A stretch of 32,337 nucleotides of DNA from an uncultured Bacteroidales bacterium (GCA_902762385.1 CACWNQ010000030.1:1-32337), one strand, 5' to 3'; numbered from the stretch's first letter, positions 7,342 to 16,071 are shown. The notes: a model not told the origin generated them from the letters alone. A program made the numbers and translations.

Positions 7342-8652
7342 ATGAAAAATTTCAAATCAATTTCAGCAATCATTTTGGTGGCAGCCTTGATGGCTTCTTG
7401 CGGTGGCAAGGATAAGAAAGGCATGCAAAACACCGATGAGACCCCGTTGGTTCAAGTTCAAAGTGTCTTTGCCGAAGCAGTCGACGAGACCAGCGACTAC
7501 TCAGCAACAGTCGAGGCATTCAAGACCAACAACATCATGTCGTCGACAGGCAACCGCATCAAGTCGATTCTAGTTGACGTGGGTAGCCACGTGAGTGCAG
7601 GACAGACAGTCGTCATTCTCGACAACGTCACTTCTGTTAACCAAGAGAGTGCCGTAGCAGGTCAACACGCTTCAGTTGCTAACCAACAGGCACAAGTTGC
7701 AGGTCAAACCGCTCAGGTTGAAGGCCAACGCGCTACTGTTGCCAATCAGGATGCAGCTGTAGCCAGCCAAGAGGCACAACTTAAGACCGACGAAATAAAC
7801 CTTGCTCGACAGAAGAAAGATCTCGACCGTGCCAAGCAATTAGTAAAAATCGGTGGAGGCACCCAACAGACCGTCGACCAACTGCAGGCAGCCTACGACG
7901 CATCGCTCGAGGCGCTCAAGGCTCGCAAGCGCGCCCTCGAAGCTAGCAAGGCATCACTTCAAGCCAGCAAGGCATCGCTCGAGGCAAGTCACAGCTCACT
8001 CGAGGCAAGCCGCACCTCGCTCGGCGCAAGTCGCACCTCGCTCGGTGCAAGCCAACGCCAGATGCAGAATGTGCGTGAGAACACTACACTTACCAGTCCT
8101 ATAAGTGGTGTAGTTAGTGCCCGCAACTACGATCCAGGCGATCTTCCTGGTGGTCCAATCCTTACCATACAGCAGCTCAACCCATTAAAGGTTGTTGTCA
8201 ACGTTAATGAAGAGGAATTCCCCAAAGTAAAAGTTGGCATGCACGTTAAAGTCACACTTGATGTTGTTCCTGGCGAAACCTTCGCAGGCACAGTGCACCT
8301 AATCCACCCCGAAATCAACCAAGCCACCCGCACATTCAAAGTTGAGGTAACTATAGGCAATGGTGGCGGCAAGATCAGCGCTGGAATGTTTGCACGCGTG
8401 CAGTTCAACTATGGCACAGCCAACCACATCGTCGTTCCCGACAAGGCAATTGTGAAGATGCAAGGTTCAGGTATTCGCTATGTGTATGTACTCGAGTCCA
8501 ATGGCACAGTGCGCTATGTTGAAGTAAAACTCGGCAAGCGTCTTACCGACCGCTACGAGGTGCTCAGCGGTCTCAGCAACGGCGACAAGGTGGTAACTGC
8601 CGGTCAGTCTCGACTCACCAATGGCAAACTAGTTAAAGTACAACAAAAGTAA
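7342..8652 (+). CDS. RND efflux periplasmic adaptor lipoprotein with expanded coiled-coil hairpin
   Basis: Membrane-fusion protein linking the RND pump to the TolC-like channel. It has 436 residues with a lipoprotein signal ending MASC (Cys20). The split lipoyl domain is around residues 66-98 (GNRIKSILVDVGSHVSAGQTVVILD in outline) and 248-265 (TLTSPISGVVSARN). Between them is a long alpha-hairpin. Residues 100-148 are seven heptads of the type NQxAxVA/GQxAxVE, and residues 191-239 are seven heptads of the type SLEASRT. The tip in between (LDRAKQLVKIGGGTQQTVDQL, about 161-181) resembles the TolC-docking motif. Beta-barrel and membrane-proximal domains follow. Longer than usual adaptors because of the heptads. 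The permease gene starts 65 bases downstream. Confidence 0.94.
   Translation: MKNFKSISAIILVAALMASCGGKDKKGMQNTDETPLVQVQSVFAEAVDETSDYSATVEAFKTNNIMSSTGNRIKSILVDVGSHVSAGQTVVILDNVTSVNQESAVAGQHASVANQQAQVAGQTAQVEGQRATVANQDAAVASQEAQLKTDEINLARQKKDLDRAKQLVKIGGGTQQTVDQLQAAYDASLEALKARKRALEASKASLQASKASLEASHSSLEASRTSLGASRTSLGASQRQMQNVRENTTLTSPISGVVSARNYDPGDLPGGPILTIQQLNPLKVVVNVNEEEFPKVKVGMHVKVTLDVVPGETFAGTVHLIHPEINQATRTFKVEVTIGNGGGKISAGMFARVQFNYGTANHIVVPDKAIVKMQGSGIRYVYVLESNGTVRYVEVKLGKRLTDRYEVLSGLSNGDKVVTAGQSRLTNGKLVKVQQK
7639..7785 (+). repeat. Seven in-frame 21-bp (heptad) repeats, ascending arm of adaptor hairpin
   Basis: Codons 100-148 of the adaptor form seven consecutive seven-residue units: NQESAVA, GQHASVA, NQQAQVA, GQTAQVE, GQRATVA, NQDAAVA, SQEAQLK. 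Gln at the second position and a hydrophobic residue at the sixth recur. The DNA units are diverged but recognisable. Confidence 0.75.
7912..8058 (+). repeat. Seven in-frame 21-bp (heptad) repeats, descending arm of adaptor hairpin
   Basis: Codons 191-239 form seven units: ALKARKR, ALEASKA, SLQASKA, SLEASHS, SLEASRT, SLGASRT, SLGASQR. The later DNA units are close copies (for example CTCGGCGCAAGTCGCACCTC and CTCGGTGCAAGCC), so this arm looks more recently amplified than the ascending arm. Confidence 0.8.
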
Positions 8653-8717
8653 ACCTAAATCACCTCTCATCCTTCACTAAACGAAAATTCTAACACACAT
8701 TAAAAGATAGACACACT

Positions 8718-11700
8718 ATGAGTCTTTATTCTAGTTCGGTGAAACGTCCAGTGACCACAATCCTCATCTTTGTGGCTGTGGTTATCATTGGTCTGTTCTC
8801 ACTCCAAAAATTGCCTATCGACTTGTATCCCGATATTGAGACCAACACCATCATGGTGATGACAAGTTATCAGGGTGCAAGTGCCGAAGATATTGAGCAG
8901 AACGTCACTCGACCGCTTGAGAACACACTCAACTCGGTAGAGCACCTCAAGCACATCACGTCAAACTCCAAGGAGAACATATCGATTGTAACCCTTGAAT
9001 TTGAATATGGCTACGATATTGACGTGCTCACCAACGATGTTCGCGACAAGCTCAACATGGTGTCGAGTATGCTCCCCGACGATGTCAACACCCCCATCTT
9101 GTTCAAGTTCTCGAGCGACATGATTCCTATTGTGCTACTATCGGCACAAGCCAAGGAAAGTGTTCCGGGTCTTTACAAAATCCTCGACGAGAATGTTGCC
9201 AACTCTTTGGCACGTGTCGACGGAGTGGGTTCGGTGTCAATTGCCGGTGCCCCCAAACGCGAGGTGCACATCTATGTCGACCCTCTGAAGCTTGAGGCCT
9301 ACCACTTGACCATCGAGACCATAGCACAACTCGTTGGCGCCGAGAATCGCAATATTCCTGGTGGAACGTTCGACATCGGTAACGAGACCTATGCCCTGCG
9401 TGTAGAGGGCGAATTTGAAGATCCAAGTGAGATTGCTAATATCGTTGTTGGAGCTTCTAACGGAGCTGCTGTCCACTTGAGCGATGTAGCCCGCATCGAC
9501 GACTCCCTCGAAGAGCGTGCACAAGAGACGTTCACCAATGGTGTGCGTGGTGCTATGATTATTGTTCAAAAGCAGAGTGGCGCCAACTCGGTTGAAATTT
9601 CCAACCGCATTCAGCAACAGCTGCCACACTTGCAGAAGAATCTGCCCGCCGACATCAAGCTCGACTACATCGTCGACACCAGCGACAACATCCGCAACAC
9701 CATCTCGTCACTTGTCGAGACTGTGCTCTATGCGTTGCTATTCGTTGTGATTGTGGTGTTCTTCTTCTTAGGACGCTGGCGTGCTACTGTCATCATTGTG
9801 CTCACCATCCCAATCTCGCTTATCGCATCGTTCATCTACCTGTATGCCACTGGCAACTCCTTGAACATCGTGTCACTATCGGCGCTGTCAATCTCAATTG
9901 GTATGGTGGTCGACGATGCCATTGTGGTGCTTGAGAATGTCACGACACACATTGAACGAGGAGCCGAACCCAAGCAAGCGGCTGTGCATGGTACCAACGA
10001 GGTGGCGATTTCGGTAATCGCATCTACCCTCACCCTTATTGCTGTATTCTTCCCGTTGACGTTAATCACCGGTATGACTGGTGTGTTCTTCAACCAGTTG
10101 GGATGGATGGTAACCATCATGATGATTATCTCAACTACAGCAGCATTGTCGTTAACACCTATGCTTTGTAGTCGCATGCTTCGCCTGCAACGCACTCAGA
10201 GCAAGTTTTTCACCAAGTTCTATGGTCCCATTGAGAGAGTCCTCGACAAGCTCGACGATGGCTTCGCATGGTTACTCACCCACTGCGTTCGTCATCGCTG
10301 GATTACCTCGCTAGTGGTACTCGGTGTATTTTTGGCATCGATGTTCCTTATGAAATTTGTGGGTAGCGAGTTCTTCCCAACTATGGATAACAGCCGCTTG
10401 GGAGTAAGCCTTGAGCTGCCTATTGGAACACGTGTAGACGTTGCTAAAGATGTGTGTCAACGACTTTACAAAGAGTGGACCCAGAAATATCCTGAAATCA
10501 TGGTATTCAACTACACTGTGGGTCAAGCCAGCAGCGACAACACTTGGGGTTCGATGCAGAACAATGGTTCTCACATCATGTCGATGAACATCAGGCTCGT
10601 GAGTCCCGCCGAGCGTGACCGAAGCATCACCGATATTGCCGGCCTGATGCGTCAAGACCTCAAGCAGTATCCCGAGTTGAAGAAGGCTCTCGTAAACGTT
10701 GGTGGTCAACGAGGCGGTGGCATGAGTGGCCAGTCGGCTCTTAACTACGAGATTTATGGTTACGACTTCACTGTCACCGACAGCCTGGCCCAACAACTCA
10801 AGCGCATCCTCGAGAAAGTGCCTGGAGCTGCCGACATCAACATCAGCCGAAGCGACTATCAACCTGAATATCAAGTAGACTTCGACCGCGAAAAACTGGC
10901 TCTATATGGACTTAATCTCACTACAGCGGCCACCTACATTCGCAACCGCATCAACGGTAGCACTGCAAGCTACTTCCGCGAGGATGGTGACGAGTATGAC
11001 ATCAAGGTTATGTATGATCCCGAGCATCGTCAGTCGCTTGAGGATATCGAGAATATCACATTGTATAATGCTATGGGCAACGGCATCAAGCTCAAAGAAG
11101 TAGGCAAGGTAGTTGAACGCTTCACTCCCCCAACAATCGAGCGAAAGGACCGTGAGCGTATCATCACTGTTTCAACTGTTGTTCAAGATCGTCCTATGAG
11201 TGAAGTGATAGCCGATGCTCAACCCGAGATCGACAAGCTCGACCTGCCTGGTGGTGTAACAATTGAGCTTAGCGGTTCTTACGAGCAACAACAAGACTCA
11301 TTTGGCGACATGGGAGTACTTGCCATTCTTATTATCCTCCTCGTATATATAGTAATGGCAGCACAGTTTGAGTCGTTTACCTATCCTGGCATCATCATGA
11401 GCTCTATCATGTTTGCCTTCTCGGGTATCGTGCTCATTCTTCTGCTCACTGGCACCAACCTGAACATCATGTCGATGATTGGTTCTATTATGCTTATTGG
11501 TATTGTGGTAAAGAACGGTATTGTGCTCATTGATTACATCACCCTCAACCGCGAGCGCGGCATGAGTGTGCGCCGAGCAGTAATCGACGGTGGCAAGTCA
11601 CGTCTACGTCCTGTGCTCATGACCTCACTGACCACCATCTTAGGTATGGTGCCTATGGCAATAGGTCATGGCGAGGGTGCCGAGATGTGGCGTCCAATGG

Positions 11701-11870
11701 GTATCGCCGTGATTGGTGGTTTGACTTTCTCGACCATTCTAACCTTGCTCTTTGTGCCAACGATGTACACCATCTTTGCCTACAACGGCATGAAGCGCAC
11801 ACGCAAGAAGCTCCACAAGAGCCAAGCCAAGAAGGCTAAAAAACAACAAGATGTAGAACTTCACAGTTAA
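8718..11870 (+). CDS. RND efflux permease, HAE1/AcrB-like
   Basis: Inner-membrane proton-driven pump of the tripartite system, 1050 residues as usual for the family. The first transmembrane helix follows SSVKRPVTTILIFVAVVIIG. The large periplasmic loop includes PDIETNTIMVMTSYQGASAEDIE. TM4 carries the proton-relay acids in GMVVDDAIVVLENV (Asp399 and Asp400), and TM10 carries the matching lysine in GIVVKNGIVLIDY (Lys932). A second periplasmic loop spans about residues 545-860, and the C-terminus is basic (KKLHKSQAKKAKK). All key residues are present, so the pump should work. The substrate cannot be told: the DD pair and lack of a metal-pump signature argue for drugs, bile salts or other amphiphiles rather than metals. 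Confidence 0.96.
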   Translation: MSLYSSSVKRPVTTILIFVAVVIIGLFSLQKLPIDLYPDIETNTIMVMTSYQGASAEDIEQNVTRPLENTLNSVEHLKHITSNSKENISIVTLEFEYGYDIDVLTNDVRDKLNMVSSMLPDDVNTPILFKFSSDMIPIVLLSAQAKESVPGLYKILDENVANSLARVDGVGSVSIAGAPKREVHIYVDPLKLEAYHLTIETIAQLVGAENRNIPGGTFDIGNETYALRVEGEFEDPSEIANIVVGASNGAAVHLSDVARIDDSLEERAQETFTNGVRGAMIIVQKQSGANSVEISNRIQQQLPHLQKNLPADIKLDYIVDTSDNIRNTISSLVETVLYALLFVVIVVFFFLGRWRATVIIVLTIPISLIASFIYLYATGNSLNIVSLSALSISIGMVVDDAIVVLENVTTHIERGAEPKQAAVHGTNEVAISVIASTLTLIAVFFPLTLITGMTGVFFNQLGWMVTIMMIISTTAALSLTPMLCSRMLRLQRTQSKFFTKFYGPIERVLDKLDDGFAWLLTHCVRHRWITSLVVLGVFLASMFLMKFVGSEFFPTMDNSRLGVSLELPIGTRVDVAKDVCQRLYKEWTQKYPEIMVFNYTVGQASSDNTWGSMQNNGSHIMSMNIRLVSPAERDRSITDIAGLMRQDLKQYPELKKALVNVGGQRGGGMSGQSALNYEIYGYDFTVTDSLAQQLKRILEKVPGAADINISRSDYQPEYQVDFDREKLALYGLNLTTAATYIRNRINGSTASYFREDGDEYDIKVMYDPEHRQSLEDIENITLYNAMGNGIKLKEVGKVVERFTPPTIERKDRERIITVSTVVQDRPMSEVIADAQPEIDKLDLPGGVTIELSGSYEQQQDSFGDMGVLAILIILLVYIVMAAQFESFTYPGIIMSSIMFAFSGIVLILLLTGTNLNIMSMIGSIMLIGIVVKNGIVLIDYITLNRERGMSVRRAVIDGGKSRLRPVLMTSLTTILGMVPMAIGHGEGAEMWRPMGIAVIGGLTFSTILTLLFVPTMYTIFAYNGMKRTRKKLHKSQAKKAKKQQDVELHS

Positions 11871-11881
11871 GACTAAGAAAT

Positions 11882-12175
11882 ATGAAAGCAATATTTATAG
11901 CCTTCGATCAGGCCTACTACGAGAGAATTGTTGAGATGCTTCACAAGAGCGGTTGCCGAGGCTTCACTGCATTCAACGATGTGGTGGGACGTGGCAGCCA
12001 CACCGGTGACCCTCACTACGGCACACACGCATGGCCATCGCTGGTGCAAGGCATCCTCACTGTGGTTGAGGCAAGCCGTGTCGACAATGTACTCGAGAAG
12101 CTCCACGAGATGGATCTTGCAACTCCAAAACTGGGCTTGAGAGCCTTCGTGTGGAACGTCGAGATGTCGATTTAG
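11882..12175 (+). CDS. Small PII-like protein at the end of the efflux operon
   Basis: A 97-residue protein starting 11 bases after the permease stop and ending before a strong terminator, so it is the last gene of the efflux operon. The pattern fits a ferredoxin-like PII/CutA fold: beta-1 MKAIFIAF, helix AYYERIVEMLHKSG, beta-2 CRGFTAFNDVVGRG, a T-loop-like stretch SHTGDPHYGTHAWPS, beta-3 VQGILTVVEASRVDNVLEKLHEM and an ending LGLRAFVWNVE. Genuine PII has TEVKGFGRQKGH at the same place. Histidines and Tyr in the loop (HTGDPHYGTHAW) could bind a ligand or metal. PII-like proteins bind small ligands and contact membrane transporters; a role in gating or sensing for this pump is inference. Confidence 0.75.
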   Translation: MKAIFIAFDQAYYERIVEMLHKSGCRGFTAFNDVVGRGSHTGDPHYGTHAWPSLVQGILTVVEASRVDNVLEKLHEMDLATPKLGLRAFVWNVEMSI

Positions 12176-12198
12176 AAAGCACCTTATTCACATAAATT

Positions 12199-12236
12199 GC
12201 AAAACCGCATTTTGCTTAGACAAAATGCGGTTTTGC
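12199..12236 (+). terminator. Strong intrinsic terminator of the efflux operon
   Basis: A perfect 16-bp stem, GCAAAACCGCATTTTG (12199-12214) with CAAAATGCGGTTTTGC (12221-12236), a CTTAGA loop, and TTTAAT following. It lies 23 bases after the PII-like stop. Confidence 0.9.
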
Positions 12237-12312
12237 TTTAATATCCAGACCATTCGTAATAAACTATCAACAAAATGGCAGTTTATTGATACACTTTTTG
12301 AGCAAATTAGTT

Positions 12313-12320
12313 TATATTTG
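12313..12320 (+). promoter_or_regulatory. -7 box for the 12377 gene, with inverted repeat upstream
   Basis: TATATTTG matches the Bacteroidetes -7 element 56 bases before the start codon. No well-placed -33 TTG is seen. Upstream, AATAAACT (12258-12265) and AGTTTATT (12280-12287) form an inverted repeat that could be an operator; this is a weak inference. Confidence 0.4.
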
Positions 12321-12376
12321 TCATTTGAATTACAAACCAAACTATTTTTTATTAACCAAACTAATTCACAGAAGTT

Positions 12377-14227
12377 ATGAAGAAAACATTGACTCTACTT
12401 CTCGCCGCTGTCGCAACACTATCGATGACAGCAGCAAACCTCTTCACTGTTAACGAGACCCAAGTGGGTGCTCCCGTGAAGATGGAAAACGTGAAAAAAG
12501 CTCCTGCTGGCATGCAGGCAAAAATGATGGCAAACCTTGTCTCAAAAATCAAAGCTACTCCAAACTTCCCAGTAACCAACACCCCCGACGACCTAGTGGG
12601 CGGCTATGCTTGGACCTATCGTCAATATACTGGTGGCTTTAGCACTCAGCCCGACACCTTGTCGGCCGAGCAATACGACCAGGAGGACAATGTTGACCTG
12701 ATTGGCATGAACAAGATTTCCGACACCCAAATCCGTCTCACCGGTTTCATGCCCTTCCCTGTTACCGCTACTATGGGAACAACCAGCGGCTACACCACCT
12801 TCACCGTTGATGAGAATCAAGTTGTCTATACTCACAGCACCTACGGCGACTGCACTCTGGGAGCTGCTTGGTACTATGAGGGCGACGACACCTACGAAGC
12901 TGGCTGGTACATTGGCGACGTTTTGGGCATCATCCTCGACCAAGGCATCATCATGGATCCCGATGTTCATTTCTACATGAAGATAATGAGTGGCACCTAT
13001 GCCAACTATCGCTTAGGCTGGGTTTATGTTCCTGGCAGCACAATGGTTCCAGTAACCGACTTCAACGCAATGATGAGCTTCACCTACAACACTCGCGTCT
13101 ATGACTGGCCAGTAATCGCTACCGAGAACAACGAGACCTACGTTGTTTCAGTCGACAACTTCGCTGGTGTTGGAACCACTCCTGTAACCTTCAATCTTCA
13201 GGAAGGCAACACTTGGACTGCCGACCAAACTGTATTCTATGTTAGTGGCGACAATAACTTCGCATTCGCTAACCTCACCGACTATGGTGCAGTAACTGGC
13301 ACTGGTACCGAGAAAGTTCTCACATTTGGTGATGGATGGACCGGCTTTGACGCCAACACCAACTACTGGCTTGGCGAGCGCACCAACACTACTATCACCC
13401 TAATTGACGACAGCGAGTTTGTTTATCCAACTCCTGCTCCCGAGAAAGCTTATTACCTGATTGGCGGTTTCAATGAGTGGAACCAAGAGGCTATGATCCC
13501 ATTTGTTGAGAACAATGGCGTATTCACTTTGACCTACACCTTCGGCGGCGAGTTCAAGGTTAAGGACGAGGCTGGCAACTGGTGGGGCGGCGGCGTTACC
13601 CTCACCCAGGAGAACCCAAGCGTTACCCTGGTTGACGGTGGCAACCTCAATCTTGACCAACAAGCTGAGTACACCCTCACTATTGAGGATGGCGTTCTCA
13701 CCGTAACAGGCTTCCCCGCACCACAAGTTGTTGAATACAACGACTTCTTCGTTTGCGGTTCATTCAACAACTGGAGCCAGACCGAAGGTCTCGTTGAGCT
13801 CACACTCAACGAGGAAGGCACTGAGTTCACAGGTTCTGTAGAGCTTGAGGCTGGTGCCGAGTTCAAACTCATCAGCCATAACCTGGCTGGCGGCTGGAAG
13901 TGGTTTGGCGGACAAGCCGATAGCAATATTTTCCTCATTACTTCTGAGCTCCTGGGTGGCAACATCGCTCTTGTTGATGGTTCAAACTTCCAGGTTCAGG
14001 AAGCAGGCAAATATGACATCACCGTTAAGCAAGACAGCAGCAAGGGTCTGCAAGAGCCTCTTGTAATGATTATCACCAAGAACACAACTCCAACTGCTAT
14101 CAACACTATCGGAGCTGACGCTAAGACCGACAACGCTTACTACAACCTCATGGGTGTTAAGTTCAACGGCATGCCAAGCGTTCCTGGCATCTACATCCAC
14201 AATGGTCACAAAGTTGTAATTAAGTAA
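12377..14227 (+). CDS. Secreted protein with two CBM48/SusE-like carbohydrate-binding-type modules
   Basis: The 616-residue exported protein has a signal peptide (MKKTLTLLLAAVATLSMTAA). Residues about 50-340 form a beta-rich region I do not recognise (YAWTYRQYTGGFSTQPDTLS; repeated TxT patterns). Two modules follow, each starting with a glycan-binding-like motif. Module one is YYLIGGFNEWNQEA...FKVKDEAGNWWGGG (about 359-445), and module two is DFFVCGSFNNWSQTEG...FKLISHNLAGGWKWFGG (about 456-565). These resemble CBM48/SusE-SusF starch-binding folds (GSFNNW plus aromatic loops). The end, YYNLMGVKFNGMPSVPGIYIHNGHKVVIK in outline (from about 588), is a Bacteroidales C-terminal tail type related to T9SS sorting domains. 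The same tail ends the next two genes. Ligand and exact location are unknown. Confidence 0.8.
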   Translation: MKKTLTLLLAAVATLSMTAANLFTVNETQVGAPVKMENVKKAPAGMQAKMMANLVSKIKATPNFPVTNTPDDLVGGYAWTYRQYTGGFSTQPDTLSAEQYDQEDNVDLIGMNKISDTQIRLTGFMPFPVTATMGTTSGYTTFTVDENQVVYTHSTYGDCTLGAAWYYEGDDTYEAGWYIGDVLGIILDQGIIMDPDVHFYMKIMSGTYANYRLGWVYVPGSTMVPVTDFNAMMSFTYNTRVYDWPVIATENNETYVVSVDNFAGVGTTPVTFNLQEGNTWTADQTVFYVSGDNNFAFANLTDYGAVTGTGTEKVLTFGDGWTGFDANTNYWLGERTNTTITLIDDSEFVYPTPAPEKAYYLIGGFNEWNQEAMIPFVENNGVFTLTYTFGGEFKVKDEAGNWWGGGVTLTQENPSVTLVDGGNLNLDQQAEYTLTIEDGVLTVTGFPAPQVVEYNDFFVCGSFNNWSQTEGLVELTLNEEGTEFTGSVELEAGAEFKLISHNLAGGWKWFGGQADSNIFLITSELLGGNIALVDGSNFQVQEAGKYDITVKQDSSKGLQEPLVMIITKNTTPTAINTIGADAKTDNAYYNLMGVKFNGMPSVPGIYIHNGHKVVIK

Positions 14228-14250
14228 AATAACATTACGTTTTACAAAAT

Positions 14251-14287
14251 AAAAGGTTGAGTCAGTGTGGGCTCAACCTTTTTTTAT
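14251..14287 (+). terminator. Intrinsic terminator after the 12377 gene
   Basis: AAAAGGTTGAG (14251-14261) pairs with CTCAACCTTTT (14272-14282), followed by further Ts. The remainder of the 281-base gap up to 14508 is AT-rich and holds only the promoter of the next gene. Confidence 0.85.
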
Positions 14288-14421
14288 TATAATCTTTATT
14301 TATATATTATATATATGTGTTTTTCCACCACAAAAAACTCATTAGAAACAGTTATTAAAAAAGTAGCTATCCCACTAAATCACATAATACCACTTTTAAT
14401 AGTAAAAAATAGGCGATTTGC

Positions 14422-14452
14422 TTGCATTTATAATTTTTTTATTATAATTTTG
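14422..14452 (+). promoter_or_regulatory. Promoter of secreted paralogue A
   Basis: TTG at 14422-14424, 20 bases, then TAATTTTG at 14445-14452, a good Bacteroidetes promoter 56 bases before the ATG at 14509. Confidence 0.6.
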
Positions 14453-14508
14453 CCATCGAGAAACCAAACTCACTAATTAATTTTTTTAATTACTAAACTC
14501 TATTATTT

Positions 14509-16071
14509 ATGAAAAAAATTACTTTATTGCTGGCATTAGCAACACTGATGTCAATGACAATGAACGCCGAGGTTAAGACCTACGGTCAAATGAACAAGAA
14601 GGCTGACAAGGTTGTTGTTAGCTCAACTCCTACCTCAGTTAAGGCTATTGGCCCTAAGTATGTAACTGGCACCAAGGCCGATGTTCCCGAGGGCTATGCA
14701 CAGGTAACTCTTACCGCTGGCGATGTTTGGCAGGATGGCTCTGGCTATCAGATGCTTCTTGACGAGGACGCTATCGCTTATGGCACCATCATCCCCGAGA
14801 CTGGTGGTCTGACCACTAGCGGCGATGCAAGTGCTGAAACTTATGCTGAGTTTGAGTACAAGATTCCTGAGAATGCTGACGGTGCTCTTACTACTACCAA
14901 CATCGTTCTTGACGCCAGCGTAACCATCTTGATTCCTGCTGGTGTTTATGACTGGTGTATCACTAACCCAACTCCAGGCGATCGTGTTTGGATTGCTTCT
15001 AGCAATGGCCCAATCCCTGGACGTTACGACGACTTTGAGTTCGCTTCAGGTGCTGCTTATGAGTTCGTAGTATCTCTCGGTGGTTCTAACGATCAAGTTG
15101 AGCTTATCATCGACGACCCAACAGCTCCAGTTATTCCTACCGACGTAACTGCTGACGCAGTTTCAGCTGATGGAACTACCGCTACTATCGCTTGGGTTCC
15201 TGGCGCAAACAACGCTAGTTGGAACCTCCGCTGGCGTCCTTGGACCGATCCCGCTTTGATGAACAAGCTTTGGGACTTCCCATTGGATGGTTATGAGGCA
15301 CAGCTCGACGAGGGCTTCATGGTTTATGATGCCGATGGTGACGGCGCAACATGGGGTCTCGCTTACAGCAGCGACGCTCAGGACGACGTTTGCTTCTACT
15401 CTTCAAGCTACGATTACAATTATGGTGGCGCCCTTACTCCCGACAACTGGCTGTTCACTCCAGCAGTAGGCATGGGTGGCACTCTCAAGTTTGATGCTTG
15501 GCAGCAAAGCGCTAGCTATCCCGATAAAATCATGGTTTACGTAGCACCAGCTGAATATGAGACCATAGACGAGTTCGTTCCAGTTTCTGAGTTTATCATT
15601 CCTGCTGGCACAACTCCCGAAAGCTTCGAGATTGACCTGAGCGAGTATGAGGGCATGGGCGTTATCGCTTTCCGTCACTATGACTGCACCGACCAGTGGT
15701 CTATCTACATCGACAACATCGCAGTTGAGATTCCTGGCGCACTTGAGCCAGCTGAGTGGACACTCGTTGAGGGTGCTAAGGTTGATGGCGAAACTTATAC
15801 TATCGAAGGCCTGATGCCAGACACCAAGTATGAGGCACAAGTTATGGCTATTGGCCCTGATGGCCGCACTACTGACTGGACCGAGAGCGTTCTCTTCACT
15901 ACTGTAGCTGAGGATCCAAGTGCAATCAGCACTGTTGGCGTTGACAAGACCGACAACGTTTACTACAACCTGCTCGGTGTTAAGTTCAACGGCATGCCAA
16001 CTACTCCTGGCATCTACATCAACAACGGTCTAAAAGATGCGTCCCGCGGGACGCATCTTTTTTTATTTTAA
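14509..16071 (+). CDS. Secreted Fn3/choice-of-anchor-J protein, paralogue A, with read-through C-terminus
   Basis: A 520-residue exported protein (signal MKKITLLLALATLMSMTMNA). After a unique N-terminal beta domain (EVKTYGQMNKKADK to about residue 203) there is a split Fn3 domain. Its first half is TADAVSADGTTATIAWVPG...WNLRWRPW (about 215-247) and its second half EWTLVEG...YTIEGLMPDTKYEAQV (about 412-445). Between them is a choice-of-anchor-J/MAM-like module (WDFPLDGYEAQ...DNWLFTPAV...GTLKFDAW...IAFRHYDCTDQWSIYIDNI). It is nearly a copy of the next gene; residues 16-58 are identical. The tail YYNLLGVKFNGMPTTPGIYINNG is followed by LKDASRGTHLFLF, encoded by the terminator hairpin itself, because an apparent 8-bp deletion removed the original stop. 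Function unknown; surface binding is likely from the modules. Confidence 0.85.
   Translation: MKKITLLLALATLMSMTMNAEVKTYGQMNKKADKVVVSSTPTSVKAIGPKYVTGTKADVPEGYAQVTLTAGDVWQDGSGYQMLLDEDAIAYGTIIPETGGLTTSGDASAETYAEFEYKIPENADGALTTTNIVLDASVTILIPAGVYDWCITNPTPGDRVWIASSNGPIPGRYDDFEFASGAAYEFVVSLGGSNDQVELIIDDPTAPVIPTDVTADAVSADGTTATIAWVPGANNASWNLRWRPWTDPALMNKLWDFPLDGYEAQLDEGFMVYDADGDGATWGLAYSSDAQDDVCFYSSSYDYNYGGALTPDNWLFTPAVGMGGTLKFDAWQQSASYPDKIMVYVAPAEYETIDEFVPVSEFIIPAGTTPESFEIDLSEYEGMGVIAFRHYDCTDQWSIYIDNIAVEIPGALEPAEWTLVEGAKVDGETYTIEGLMPDTKYEAQVMAIGPDGRTTDWTESVLFTTVAEDPSAISTVGVDKTDNVYYNLLGVKFNGMPTTPGIYINNGLKDASRGTHLFLF
16032..16064 (+). terminator. Terminator of paralogue A, located inside its reading frame
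   Basis: A 30-bp perfect palindrome at 16032-16061: AAAAGATGCGTCCC then GC then GGGACGCATCTTTT, with a T-tract to 16064. The stem is the same as the one after paralogue B. The paralogue A stop codon is only at 16069-16071, beyond the T-tract. The gap 16072-16418 is AT-rich and shows nothing but a promoter for paralogue B. Confidence 0.85.

Noticed and set aside
7639-8058. Regular 21-base repeats as a CRISPR array or minisatellite
   Set aside because: The units are in frame, encode coiled-coil heptads and have no spacers.
14267-14476. Open frame of 69 codons on the plus strand after the first secreted protein
   Set aside because: It begins inside a terminator hairpin, is made of AT-rich intergenic sequence, overlaps the next promoter and encodes a low-complexity hydrophobic peptide.
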